Shown here piece by piece: positions 33,306 through 42,138 of a stretch of DNA of 64,000 bases (positions within the stretch are counted from its first letter, which is position 1; each line of letters starts with the position of its first letter). The notes under the pieces are model-generated. The model did no database searches. It saw only the letters and a program-made list of their open reading frames with translations, and was not told the origin of the DNA. This DNA comes from an uncultured Dehalococcoidia bacterium (GTDB lineage: Bacteria > Chloroflexota > Dehalococcoidia > Lucifugimonadales > CATOSD01), in the NCBI GenBank assembly GCA_951812395.1, contig CATOSD010000001.1, positions 310,001 to 374,000 of the forward strand, read 5' to 3'. A program made the position numbers and the translations under genes.

Positions 33306-35285
33306 TTACAGAGCCTTCGCAGCCATGTAGCCCTCACGCATCGCCTCGATCAGCTTCCTGGCCGAAACGCAGTCCCCCACCGCCACCACCTCCGGAATGC
33401 GCCCGTCCTCGATCAGCGCCTCGTACAGGCTGTCGTTGGGCGCGTTGAACTCGCCGCCCACGATAGTGTCCACGTCCTCGATCACCGTTTCCTTGCCGGT
33501 GTCCACCTCGGCCAGGACGGCGGTCCTCTCGGACACCTCCTTGATCCAGTGCTCCCGGTGGAAGACGACCCCGTTCTCTTTCATCCGCGCTATCACCGGC
33601 GGCCTGCTGGTCACGATGATGTCCGAGGCGACCATTTCGCCCCTCGTGACCAGGTGGACTTCGGCGCCCGCGGCGCTCATCACGTCGGCCGCGTTGGGCG
33701 ACCTGTGGTGGTTCTCGGCGGCAAGCAGCACGGCGCGCCTGCCCACGTCCACCCGTCCCTCGATCACGTCCTCGACGCTTGCGAGCGCCGGCACTCCCGA
33801 CTCCGGCAGTCCCGCGACCTCCGGCTGCACCGGCGCCGAGCCGGTCGCGACGATGACCGCCTCCGCACCCTCCTCCACCAGCGCGTCGACCGTGGCCTCC
33901 GTGTCGAGCTTGACCACCACGCCCAGCCGGCCCAGTTGCAGCTCCAGCCACGCGACGATGTTGCCGAACTCGCCCCTGGTGGGCACTTTGACGACGGTGT
34001 TGAGCTGTCCGCCGAGCCGGCCGCTCTTCTCGTAGAGCACCACGCTGTGACCTCGTGTGGCGGCCACTCTCGCGGCCTCCATGCCGCCCGGCCCTCCGCC
34101 GACCACGGCGACCGCCCTGGGCGTCTCCGCCCTGGTGAGCGGCCCCAGCTCCAGCTCGCGGCCGGCCTCCGGGTTGATGCTGCACCCGATGGGCTGTCCC
34201 CTGTGCGCGCGGCCGCCGCACCCGTCGTTCGAGCCGATGCACTGGCGAATGTCCGACGGCCGTCCCTCCATCAGCTTGCGCCCAATCTCGGGGTCCGCGA
34301 CGTGCGCCCGCGTCATAACGCACATGTCTGCTTTACCAGTGGCGATGATGTCGTTCGCGATTCCAGGGTCTATGATCCGGCACACGGTGAAGATGGGTAT
34401 CCCCTTGGTGGCCTTCTTGATCTCCTCGGCGTAGTGCACGAACGGCGCCTGTTCCCACGTCATGTCCGCCTGCTGCATTGCGAAAGGCATTCCTCCGCCC
34501 ACGCTGAAGCTGACGTTGAAGAAGTCGAAGTCCCCCTTTTCCTCCAGCAGCGCCGCCATGGGCGCCATCTCTTTCGTGGTCATTCCGTCGGGCTGCAGCT
34601 CGTCGGCGCTCAGCCGTATGCCGACCGCAAAGTCGCGGCCCACGCGCTCACGTACCGCTTTCCCCACCTCCAGCGCGAAACGCGCCCGGTTCTCCTCGCT
34701 GCCGCCGTATTCGTCCGTCCGGTGGTTGGTCACCGGCGAAAGGAACTGCTGGATCAGGTAGCCGTGCGCCCCGTGCAGCTCTACTCCGTCCACTCCCGCC
34801 TCCTTCATGTTGGCCGCGGAATGGGCGAAGCCCTCGATGACATCCTGTATCTCTGCTTTGGTCATCGAGTGTGTGTACTCGTTCCCCGACAGCGCCTTGG
34901 TGCGGGATGCCGACCACAACGGCAGCATCGTCGAGAGGCTCTGGCCGGACTTGCCGAAGTGGAGAAGCTGAACGAATATCTTGGCGCCGTGGCGGTGAAC
35001 GGCATTCGCCAGTTCGCGCCACGCCGGAATCGCGTCGTCCAGGTAACCCGTGGGACTCTGAAGCCCCCCGTAAGACGACGGATGCACAATCGTGCCCTGG
35101 ATGATGATGAGGCCCACGCCTCCCCTGGCGCGGGCCTCGTGGTAAGCGTTGTTCTGTGGAGTCGGCCGGCTGTTCTGGTACATCCCCGAGCTGTGCGCGC
35201 TGATCAGAATCCGGTTGCGCACTTCCACGGCGCCCAGCCGTATGGGTGACAGAAGGTGGCTGAACCGCGAGTTGCCGTTTGTCAT
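33306..35285 (-). CDS. Old-Yellow-Enzyme-type FMN/FAD oxidoreductase (2,4-dienoyl-CoA reductase/TMADH family)
   Basis: A 659-residue flavoprotein starting at ATG 35285, which follows AGGAGGG. The N-terminal TIM barrel (about 1-340) shows RFSHLLSPIRLGAVEVRNRI, HSSGMYQ, GVDGVELHGAHGYLIQQFLSP. The Fe-S segment reads CIGSNDGC..PIGCSINP: three of the four expected Cys are in place, the second is Ser. The C-terminal half holds an FAD-binding VAVVGGGPGGMEAAR motif and an NAD(P) domain with VATGSAPVQPEV. Such enzymes reduce activated C=C bonds or demethylate amines. In this cluster, reduction of an unsaturated ring or acyl compound is plausible. Confidence 0.88.
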   Translation of the reverse strand: MTNGNSRFSHLLSPIRLGAVEVRNRILISAHSSGMYQNSRPTPQNNAYHEARARGGVGLIIIQGTIVHPSSYGGLQSPTGYLDDAIPAWRELANAVHRHGAKIFVQLLHFGKSGQSLSTMLPLWSASRTKALSGNEYTHSMTKAEIQDVIEGFAHSAANMKEAGVDGVELHGAHGYLIQQFLSPVTNHRTDEYGGSEENRARFALEVGKAVRERVGRDFAVGIRLSADELQPDGMTTKEMAPMAALLEEKGDFDFFNVSFSVGGGMPFAMQQADMTWEQAPFVHYAEEIKKATKGIPIFTVCRIIDPGIANDIIATGKADMCVMTRAHVADPEIGRKLMEGRPSDIRQCIGSNDGCGGRAHRGQPIGCSINPEAGRELELGPLTRAETPRAVAVVGGGPGGMEAARVAATRGHSVVLYEKSGRLGGQLNTVVKVPTRGEFGNIVAWLELQLGRLGVVVKLDTEATVDALVEEGAEAVIVATGSAPVQPEVAGLPESGVPALASVEDVIEGRVDVGRRAVLLAAENHHRSPNAADVMSAAGAEVHLVTRGEMVASDIIVTSRPPVIARMKENGVVFHREHWIKEVSERTAVLAEVDTGKETVIEDVDTIVGGEFNAPNDSLYEALIEDGRIPEVVAVGDCVSARKLIEAMREGYMAAKAL

Positions 35286-35651
35286 GAAACCCTCCTGGCT
35301 GCATTCGCTGGACGACATTTCTGTTGGATAGGAACAACACTGCGGCCGCCCGCTCCCGGAGGAAATCCCAGGTCCGGCCCTGGAACTTCCGCGCCGCCAC
35401 GTTTCCATTGCACATTGACGGCCTTCCGGGCAGGTGCTATATTGCCGCAATCCCGGCGATTATAGCAGAAGCGGCCTTCAGACGGATTTGGGAGATTTTG
35501 TGACGTAATTCACCAACTTCAAGCAAAAAGCAGCGTCTGTATCCCGCTTTTCGGCTGTGAGCCGAGCTTGGTTCGTGCTCGAAAAGTCTGTGGGAAAAGC
35601 CCGAGTATCCCCTGGAGTGCGCTGCACGGACTGTCAAACGAGGAGGACACC

Positions 35652-37511
35652 ATGTCGAGAATGCCCAGTGTAGCAATCGGGCTAATGTTGATGGCAGTGC
35701 TGAGCTTGGTTGCAGTCCTGGCGGCCTGCGGAGCCGAGGAGGAGGCGGAGCCAACGGCTGCCCCCGCAGCGGCCGCCGTGCCGACCACTGCGGCGCCTGC
35801 CGCCGCCGCACCCACTCCGGCCGAGCCGGCCGCAGCGATGGATCGGCCCGACGACCTGATCCCCGAAGGCCTGGCCGAGAACTTCCCGCTCATCGCACAG
35901 TGGCACTGGAGCAAGCTCCCCCACCCGTTTGGCGAACAGCCGAAGAAGGGCGGAGTGTTCAGGCTGGAGGGCCGGTTCGACCTCAACACCTGGGACCCGC
36001 GCAACCCGGCCATCTCTTCGCTGGCGATCCAGATGAACGCCGTCTACAACCGCCTGCTGAAGGCTGATCACACCATGGAGACGGCCATCGCCACCAAGGG
36101 GCGATGTCTCCGCGAAATCTGCCTCACCGGCGACCTCGCGCAGAGTTGGGAGGTTATCAGCGGCGGCGAATCGATCGTCTTCACTCTCGCTGACGGCATA
36201 AAGTGGCAGAACTTCGCCCCCGTCAATGGGCGCGACTTCCTCGCTTCGGACGTCAAGTTTTCCTACGACTCATACATAACCGACGAGCGCGCCACCGGGC
36301 AGAAGAGCATCTTCCGCCAGGTGGAGAGCATAGTCGCCGACGACGCGGCCAACACCGTCACCTTCAACTTCTCGTCTCCCGCGGCCTACTTCATGTACAG
36401 CATGGCGGGGCCGCTGGTCCCCGTCTTCGCTCCTGAGGCCGCCAACCAGGAGGGCAGGCTGGACGAAGACCCGCCCATCGGCACGGGTCCGTTCCAGATC
36501 ACGAACCACGTGTTCGACAGCATCATCGAGTACGAGGCCAACCCCACCTACCACAAGAAGGACTCATTCGGACAGCAGCTCCCCTATCTCGAGGGCATAA
36601 CCTCGGTTCGTATGTTCGACGACGCCACCCGCGTGGCGGCGTTCCGCGCCGACCAGATGGACTCCTACATGTCCCTCAACGGCGACGCCCGCAAGAACAT
36701 CGAGAGGACCGAGCTCGACCGCGGCGCGCAGCTCAGGGTAATGGAGCAGAACGCGGGCGGCAACTTCTTCTTTGGGCCGCCCCACGACGTCGCTCCATTC
36801 GACAACGTGAACTTCCGCCGCGCCCTGTCCATGGCGCTGGACCGGAACGCCATGGTGCAGGCCGCGTACGCCGACCAGGGGCGCTGGTCGCTCGGCTACC
36901 CGACCGACTGGCTCGGGCGCGAGTACCCCTACACTCCGTCCGACTTCGGCGAGTACTACCAGTACAACCCCGAGGGCGCCATGGCGCTCCTGGAGCAGGA
37001 GGGCCTCGACGGCATAGAGTTCGCGATCCACACCACCGCCCTCCGCCAGACCGACGGCCAGGTGGCCCTCGGAATCGAGTTCTGGAAAGACATTGGCCTC
37101 AGGCCCGAACTCACCGTCGACGAGGATGTCGCGTACAATGCCGCCTCCTTCAGCCACGACTTCGAGTACCTCCTCGGAGGCGCCTGGTACTCCGGCGGCG
37201 TCGACTGGGACGATTTCACCTACCGCATGATGCGCACGGGCGAGCCGGGCAACTACCTCAACATCGACGATCCCGTCCTCAACGACCTGCTGGACGCCAG
37301 CCAGCGCGAGTTCGACCGCGCCGCGCGCATAGAAATCAACAAGCAGGTCATCGAAAGAGAGTTCGACCAGATATACCGCATTTTCGGCGCCGTGTTCCTG
37401 TTCGCAGAGTGGACGAAGCCGGAAGTTCGCAACTGGCTGAGCCACGACATCTACTTCTGGGTCAACGGATGGGGCCTAAACGCCATGGAGACGGTCTGGC
37501 TGGATAGGTAA
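35652..37511 (+). CDS. Dipeptide/oligopeptide-type ABC substrate-binding lipoprotein
   Basis: A 619-residue SBP_bac_5 (cluster C) protein. AGGAGGACACC precedes ATG 35652. The signal peptide ends VLAACGAEEE, then an Ala/Pro/Thr linker. Mature landmarks: LAQSWEVISGGESIVFTLADGIKWQ, FDNVNFRRALSMALDRNAMV, and a C terminus with WGLNAMETVWLDR. It binds peptides, nickel chelates or, in this cluster, possibly a ureide-type compound. The two permease genes follow at once. No ATPase gene is adjacent. Confidence 0.9.
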   Translation: MSRMPSVAIGLMLMAVLSLVAVLAACGAEEEAEPTAAPAAAAVPTTAAPAAAAPTPAEPAAAMDRPDDLIPEGLAENFPLIAQWHWSKLPHPFGEQPKKGGVFRLEGRFDLNTWDPRNPAISSLAIQMNAVYNRLLKADHTMETAIATKGRCLREICLTGDLAQSWEVISGGESIVFTLADGIKWQNFAPVNGRDFLASDVKFSYDSYITDERATGQKSIFRQVESIVADDAANTVTFNFSSPAAYFMYSMAGPLVPVFAPEAANQEGRLDEDPPIGTGPFQITNHVFDSIIEYEANPTYHKKDSFGQQLPYLEGITSVRMFDDATRVAAFRADQMDSYMSLNGDARKNIERTELDRGAQLRVMEQNAGGNFFFGPPHDVAPFDNVNFRRALSMALDRNAMVQAAYADQGRWSLGYPTDWLGREYPYTPSDFGEYYQYNPEGAMALLEQEGLDGIEFAIHTTALRQTDGQVALGIEFWKDIGLRPELTVDEDVAYNAASFSHDFEYLLGGAWYSGGVDWDDFTYRMMRTGEPGNYLNIDDPVLNDLLDASQREFDRAARIEINKQVIEREFDQIYRIFGAVFLFAEWTKPEVRNWLSHDIYFWVNGWGLNAMETVWLDR

Positions 37512-37632
37512 CCGCCACTAGTCCTCTCTCCAAACACGTTGATTCCGGACCTGGCTGGAGGCGTTGGGAAACGCCTCCAGCCAGGACGTTCACGGCCCTG
37601 CCGCGACTGTGGGCCGATCCAAGGGAGTGCCT

Positions 37633-38583
37633 GTGCATCGTTACATTGCTAGACGACTCCTGCTGGCGGTCCCGACCCTCTTAATCGTTTCGATCGCCAT
37701 CTTCTCCCTCACTCGCATCATCCCCGGCGATGCGGTGGTGGCAATCGTCGGCGACACCGGCAACATCGGTCCCGAGCAGCTCGAGGGTCTGAAGGCCCGG
37801 CTCGGCCTCGACCAGCCGTTTCACACCCAGTACCTTCGCTGGATGCGCGGCGTCATCACGGGCGACCTGGGCGACTCCTACTACACCCGCAAGCCCGTTG
37901 TAGACCAGCTTATGAGCTCTATTCCGGTCACGCTGGAGCTCGCCGCGATCGGCCTTCTGCTGGGTATGGCTTTCGCCATTCCCCTGGGCATAATCTCCGC
38001 CATCAGGCAGGACACGGTCACCGACTACGCCGCCAGGGTACTGGCTATCCTGGGCATTTCCATGCCCAACTTCTGGATCGCCACCATGGTCGTCGTGTAC
38101 CTCGGCCTTTTCCTGGCATACCTGCCGCCGCTGGGCTACATCAGGCTGTGGGAAGACCCGGTGCGGAACCTATCGCAGTTCTACCTTCCCGGAATCGTTC
38201 TCGGATTCCAGCTATCGGGCACTACAGCGCGCATGGTTCGCTCCTCCATGCTCGAGGTGCTGCGCCAGGACTACATCCGCACCGCCCTCTCCAAGGGACT
38301 CGCCGAAGGAGTGGTCGTGTACCGCCACGCCGTGAAGAACGCCCTCATCCCCGTGGTCACCATCATCGGTAACCTGATGAACGCCCTCATAGGCGGCACC
38401 GTAATCATCGAGAACATCTTCGCGCTACCGGGCGTCGGACAGCTCACGCTAGGCGCCGTGACCCAGAGAGACTATCCGCAGATCCAGGCCAACATCATGT
38501 TCCTCGCCGCCTTCCTGGTGATGATCAACCTGGTGATTGACCTGACCTACGGCTGGCTCGATCCGAGGATTCGCTACAGCTAG
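37633..38583 (+). CDS. DppB-type ABC permease
   Basis: A 316-residue permease starting HRYIARRLLLAVPTLLIVS. GTG 37633 follows AAGGGAG by five bases; the longer frame from 37564 adds an unlikely 23-residue head. Six hydrophobic segments, family motifs TRIIPGDAVVAI, GLDQPFHTQYLRW and the EAA loop DYIRTALSKGLAEGVVVYRHAVKNALIPVVT. It pairs with the DppC-type protein downstream. Confidence 0.92.
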   Translation: MHRYIARRLLLAVPTLLIVSIAIFSLTRIIPGDAVVAIVGDTGNIGPEQLEGLKARLGLDQPFHTQYLRWMRGVITGDLGDSYYTRKPVVDQLMSSIPVTLELAAIGLLLGMAFAIPLGIISAIRQDTVTDYAARVLAILGISMPNFWIATMVVVYLGLFLAYLPPLGYIRLWEDPVRNLSQFYLPGIVLGFQLSGTTARMVRSSMLEVLRQDYIRTALSKGLAEGVVVYRHAVKNALIPVVTIIGNLMNALIGGTVIIENIFALPGVGQLTLGAVTQRDYPQIQANIMFLAAFLVMINLVIDLTYGWLDPRIRYS

Positions 38584-38610
38584 CCTCGCCCGCTGCTGAG
38601 GAGAACGGAA

Positions 38611-39534
38611 ATGGCAACAGGAAGCACACCGCGGCAGCCAGAGGAGGCCGTCCCAGCAAACGGGCTTGCCCGCGCCCCCCGGCGTGCGGGTTACATGGCG
38701 CGCCTGGCGAGAGTTGCCATGAACAAGCCTGTCGGGGCGGTGTCTGCCGTCGTCATCGTCGTGATGGTGCTCTCGGGAGTCTTCGCCGACTTCATCTCGC
38801 CGTTCGATCCGCTGGAGGCCCACGTGAGGGACAGGCTCCAGGGCCCCAGTCTCACCTACTGGATGGGCACCGACAACCTGGGACGCGACGTGTTCAGCCG
38901 CGTCGTTCACGGCGCGCGTATCTCGCTCCTCATCGCCATCCCCGCCGTCATCCTCGGTGTCGGCGCCGGCTCGATCATCGGCATAATCAGCGGCTACCTG
39001 GGAGGATGGTTCGACCTGCTGGTCCAGCGCGTCCTCGACGCCAGCCAGGCGATCCCTTCGCTCATCCTCGCTCTCGCCGTCATCGCAGTCCTCGGCGCGG
39101 GCATCGACAAGGTGATCTACGTCATCGCCTTCATCGCCGTGCCCTGGAACGGCCGCGTGGTGCGTGGCTCCGTGCTGTCCATTAAGGAAAACCAGTACAT
39201 CGACGCCGCAAGGAGCGTGGGAGCCGGCAACCTCCGCATCATGTTCCGCCACATCCTGCCCAACGTCGTAGCGCCCATCCTCGTGCTCGTCTCGGTGCTG
39301 CTGGGCGCCGCCATCATCATCGAGGCCTCCCTCAGCTTTCTTGGGCTCGGCGTCCCTCCCCCGGAACCCTCCTGGGGCGGAATGCTCAGCAGAGAGGGCC
39401 GCGCCTACATGGAGCGAGCGCCCACCCTCGCCCTGTTCCCCGGCCTCGCCATCAGCGTAGTGGTGCTTGCCTTCAATCTGCTCGGCGACACACTGCGAGA
39501 CATCTGGGACCCTAGACTGAGAGGCTCTCAGTAA
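38611..39534 (+). CDS. DppC-type ABC permease
   Basis: A 307-residue permease with a 30-residue cytoplasmic head, six hydrophobic segments, the MGTDNLGRDVFSRVVHGARISL motif and the EAA loop QYIDAARSVGAGNLRIMFRHILPNVVAPILV. AGGAGAACGG precedes ATG 38611. It completes a DppB/DppC channel; DppD/DppF ATPases must be supplied from elsewhere in the genome. Confidence 0.92.
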   Translation: MATGSTPRQPEEAVPANGLARAPRRAGYMARLARVAMNKPVGAVSAVVIVVMVLSGVFADFISPFDPLEAHVRDRLQGPSLTYWMGTDNLGRDVFSRVVHGARISLLIAIPAVILGVGAGSIIGIISGYLGGWFDLLVQRVLDASQAIPSLILALAVIAVLGAGIDKVIYVIAFIAVPWNGRVVRGSVLSIKENQYIDAARSVGAGNLRIMFRHILPNVVAPILVLVSVLLGAAIIIEASLSFLGLGVPPPEPSWGGMLSREGRAYMERAPTLALFPGLAISVVVLAFNLLGDTLRDIWDPRLRGSQ

Positions 39535-39563
39535 ACCCGTCACTCGAAAGAGAGGAGATTAAC

Positions 39564-40463
39564 ATGGCCCTGCCGCCAGACCGCTTCGACTACTCGCCCA
39601 TCATCGACCGGCCCACCATACGATGGCCCGGCAACGCAAGGGTCGCCCTGTGGATTTCGCCCAACGTCGAGCACTACGAGTACCTGCCGCCCGGGAACAG
39701 GTTCCGCGACCCCTGGGCGCGCACGCCGCATCCCGACGTGCAGAGCTACTCCCACCGCGACTACGGCAACCGGGTCGGCTTCTGGCGAATGCTGGAGGTG
39801 CTGGACAAGCACGACTTCCGCTGCTGCGTCTCGCTCAACGAGGCCGTGCTCGAACACTTCCCCGAAATCCGTGACGCCATGGTCGAGCGCGACTACGACT
39901 ACATGTCCCACGGCATCTACAACACCCGCTACCTGTACGGCATGACCGAAGACGAGGAGCGAGAGTTCTACCGGGATATCATCGACACCCTGAAGAAGTA
40001 TACCGGCAAGCAGCTCAAGGGTATGCTCGGACCCGCCCTCACCAACACCGAGGCCACGCCCGACCTGATGGCCGAGGCCGGCCTCATCTACCACACCGAC
40101 TGGTTCCACGACGACCAGCCCTTCCCCATGAAGGTGAAGCAGGGCAAGCTGGTGTCCATGCCCTACACCATCGAGTTGAACGACGTCGTCGTGAACGCCC
40201 AGGGCCATGAGGCGGAGTACTTCTGCCAGATAATCAAGGACCAGTTTGACGTGCTCTATCAGGAGGGCGCCGAAAGCGGCCGCGTCATGTGCATCGCGCT
40301 GCACCCCTACTGGATTGGCCAGCCCCACCGCGCCAAGTACCTCGACGAGGCGCTCAGCTACATTCTGGCCCACGACGGCGTGTGGAAGACCACCGCCGAC
40401 GACATCGCCGAATACTACATCGAAAACTACTACGATGACGTTCTGGCCCACGTGAGCGGCTGA
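39564..40463 (+). CDS. PuuE-like polysaccharide-deacetylase-fold protein, type A, copy 2
   Basis: A 299-residue paralogue of the protein at 28275-29174, sharing MALPPDRFDYSPI, RDYGNRVGFWRMLEVLDKH, YDYMSHGIYN and ALHPYWIGQPHRAKYLDEAL, but with a different loop near residues 40-60 (PPGNRFRDPWARTPHPDVQ). AGAGAGGAG precedes ATG 39564. It lies right behind the DppBC permeases, so it may act on what they import. The same single-His active site is seen. Confidence 0.8.
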   Translation: MALPPDRFDYSPIIDRPTIRWPGNARVALWISPNVEHYEYLPPGNRFRDPWARTPHPDVQSYSHRDYGNRVGFWRMLEVLDKHDFRCCVSLNEAVLEHFPEIRDAMVERDYDYMSHGIYNTRYLYGMTEDEEREFYRDIIDTLKKYTGKQLKGMLGPALTNTEATPDLMAEAGLIYHTDWFHDDQPFPMKVKQGKLVSMPYTIELNDVVVNAQGHEAEYFCQIIKDQFDVLYQEGAESGRVMCIALHPYWIGQPHRAKYLDEALSYILAHDGVWKTTADDIAEYYIENYYDDVLAHVSG

Positions 40464-40511
40464 GCGTTCGAGCGACGCCGACAGTACCCAACACTTCAGG
40501 AGGCAGAGACA

Positions 40512-41417
40512 GTGCCCGCAGAACGCAAACCCGGCATGGACAACGACTACTACGACTGGTCTCCCATCACCACGCGCCCCGCGCTGACCTGGCCCGCGGA
40601 CGCGCGCGTCGCCCTGTGCGTGATACTCAACCTCGAACACTACGAGTGGAGTATGCCCGAGGGCTGGTTCCAGCCGCCGGCCCCCGGCGGACTGGGCAGA
40701 GGAACCTTCCCCGACCTGCGCTCCTACTCCCACCACGAGTACGGCAACAGGGTCGGCATCTTCCGCGTGCTCGATATCCTCGACAGGTACGGCATCCCCC
40801 CAACCGTCGCCATGGACGCCACCGTGGCGAAAAACTACCCGTTCCTCATAGAGCAGTGCCGCAATCGCGGAGCCGAGTTCATCGGCCACGGCCAGAGCGT
40901 CACCCGCATGATCACCAGCGAGATGAGCGAGGAAGAGGAGCGGCAGTACATCCGCGAGTCCGTCGAAGCGCTCGCCGAGGCCACCGGCGAGCGGCCCGCC
41001 GGCTGGCTGGGCCCCGAGTACGGCGAGTCGACCCGCACGCCCGGCCTGCTGGCCGCCGAGGGCATAAGGTACGTCTGCGACTGGCCCAACGACGAGCAAC
41101 CCTACCCCATGAAGGTCGCCGAGGGCAACCTGTTCTCGCTTCCCGTCCACGTCGAAGTCGAAGACCTCTTCACCCAGTGGAACCGCGGCGTCTCCATCAT
41201 GCACTACAGCCAGATGATACGCGACACCTTCGACGGCCTGTACATCGACGGCGCCGAAACCGGCCGCACCCTGGTGCTGAGCCTTCACCCCTGGCTCATA
41301 GGCCAGCCCTTCCGCAGCAAGTACCTCGACCTCGCCCTGGCCCACATATCCAGGCACGCGAGCGTGTGGAAAGCCACCGGCAGAGACATCATCGACTGGT
41401 ACGAGGGGCAGAGCTAG
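40512..41417 (+). CDS. PuuE-like polysaccharide-deacetylase-fold protein, type B, copy 2
   Basis: A 301-residue type B protein (NDYYDWSPITTRPALTWPADARVALCVILNLEHYEW, AEFIGHGQSVTRM, EGIRYVCDWPNDEQPYPM, SLHPWLIGQPFRSKYLDLAL). GTG 40512 follows AGGAGGCAG. It repeats the A-then-B order of 28275-30219, so an A-B gene pair was duplicated or exchanged within the cluster. After it no more catabolic genes are seen. Confidence 0.8.
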   Translation: MPAERKPGMDNDYYDWSPITTRPALTWPADARVALCVILNLEHYEWSMPEGWFQPPAPGGLGRGTFPDLRSYSHHEYGNRVGIFRVLDILDRYGIPPTVAMDATVAKNYPFLIEQCRNRGAEFIGHGQSVTRMITSEMSEEEERQYIRESVEALAEATGERPAGWLGPEYGESTRTPGLLAAEGIRYVCDWPNDEQPYPMKVAEGNLFSLPVHVEVEDLFTQWNRGVSIMHYSQMIRDTFDGLYIDGAETGRTLVLSLHPWLIGQPFRSKYLDLALAHISRHASVWKATGRDIIDWYEGQS

Positions 41418-41570
41418 GATTCCTCTGGACGACCAGGGGGGAAGGGCCTCCCTGTGTTGACCGCCTGGTAATCTGACACAGGCTCGAACCCTCCGAGGTG
41501 TTGGTTCCCTCTTGGGAGTTGGGTCAATCCAAATCAACAGTGGGAGAGCTTATCATTCCGCCCGAACGAC

Positions 41571-42085
41571 GTGGTCGTGATAATGGACCGAGAGCCAAGC
41601 TACTACCTGGAAGGCGTCAGCAATCTCACAGATTACGGGTCCTGGGACGAGGACCGCGCCTGGCAGCGTTACCTGGATGGAATCCGTGGTGGTCCAGGGG
41701 ATTACGTATCACTCGATGTCGGCTCGATTGATGATGTAGTGTCGGACATACGCAACAGCTTGATGTTTCACTTCGAATATGCTGATGACGGACAATCCAT
41801 GTGGGCGAAGGCAGGGGCTGACACATTAAGGGAGACGAGAACAGGCGCTTCCCAGACGAAGATAGCGCAAAGCTTGCGGAGACAGAGACTAGAGAGGGGC
41901 TTTCGAAACTAGGAGCAGATGCAGAGAGTGCGGAAACAGACGAAGAGCGATATAGGCGGGAATATCTGGCGGCTTGTACGGACCAAGACGCTGACCGGAG
42001 TGGCGAAGAGCTGACCGTCACACAAGTTTGCCGCACTGACTGGTTCGATTTCAGATACGCCCACTATCTGCTCAGCGTTCAATAA
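41571..42085 (+). pseudogene. Hypothetical gene with a one-base frameshift
   Basis: A frame from about 41571/41583 (MDREPSYYLEGVSNLTDYGSWDEDRAWQRYLDG..) gives coding-like sequence up to GADT near 41820. The coding-like reading then continues in another frame (KGDENRRFPDEDSAKLAETETREGLSKLGADAES..) to TAA 42083-42085 (YAHYLLSVQ). One lost base near 41826 explains the break. The whole product would be about 170 residues, acidic and soluble. I do not recognise a family. Confidence 0.5.
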
Positions 42086-42138
42086 TCGGATCGACTTACG
42101 TCTCTTGTAGTTAAGACCAAATGAACTGCGAGTAGCTT

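Noticed and set aside
39540..41537. 665-codon minus-strand frame opposite the deacetylase-fold pair
   Set aside because: Shadow of two genes with clear motifs on the plus strand; composition Gly/Val/Asp-rich without domains.
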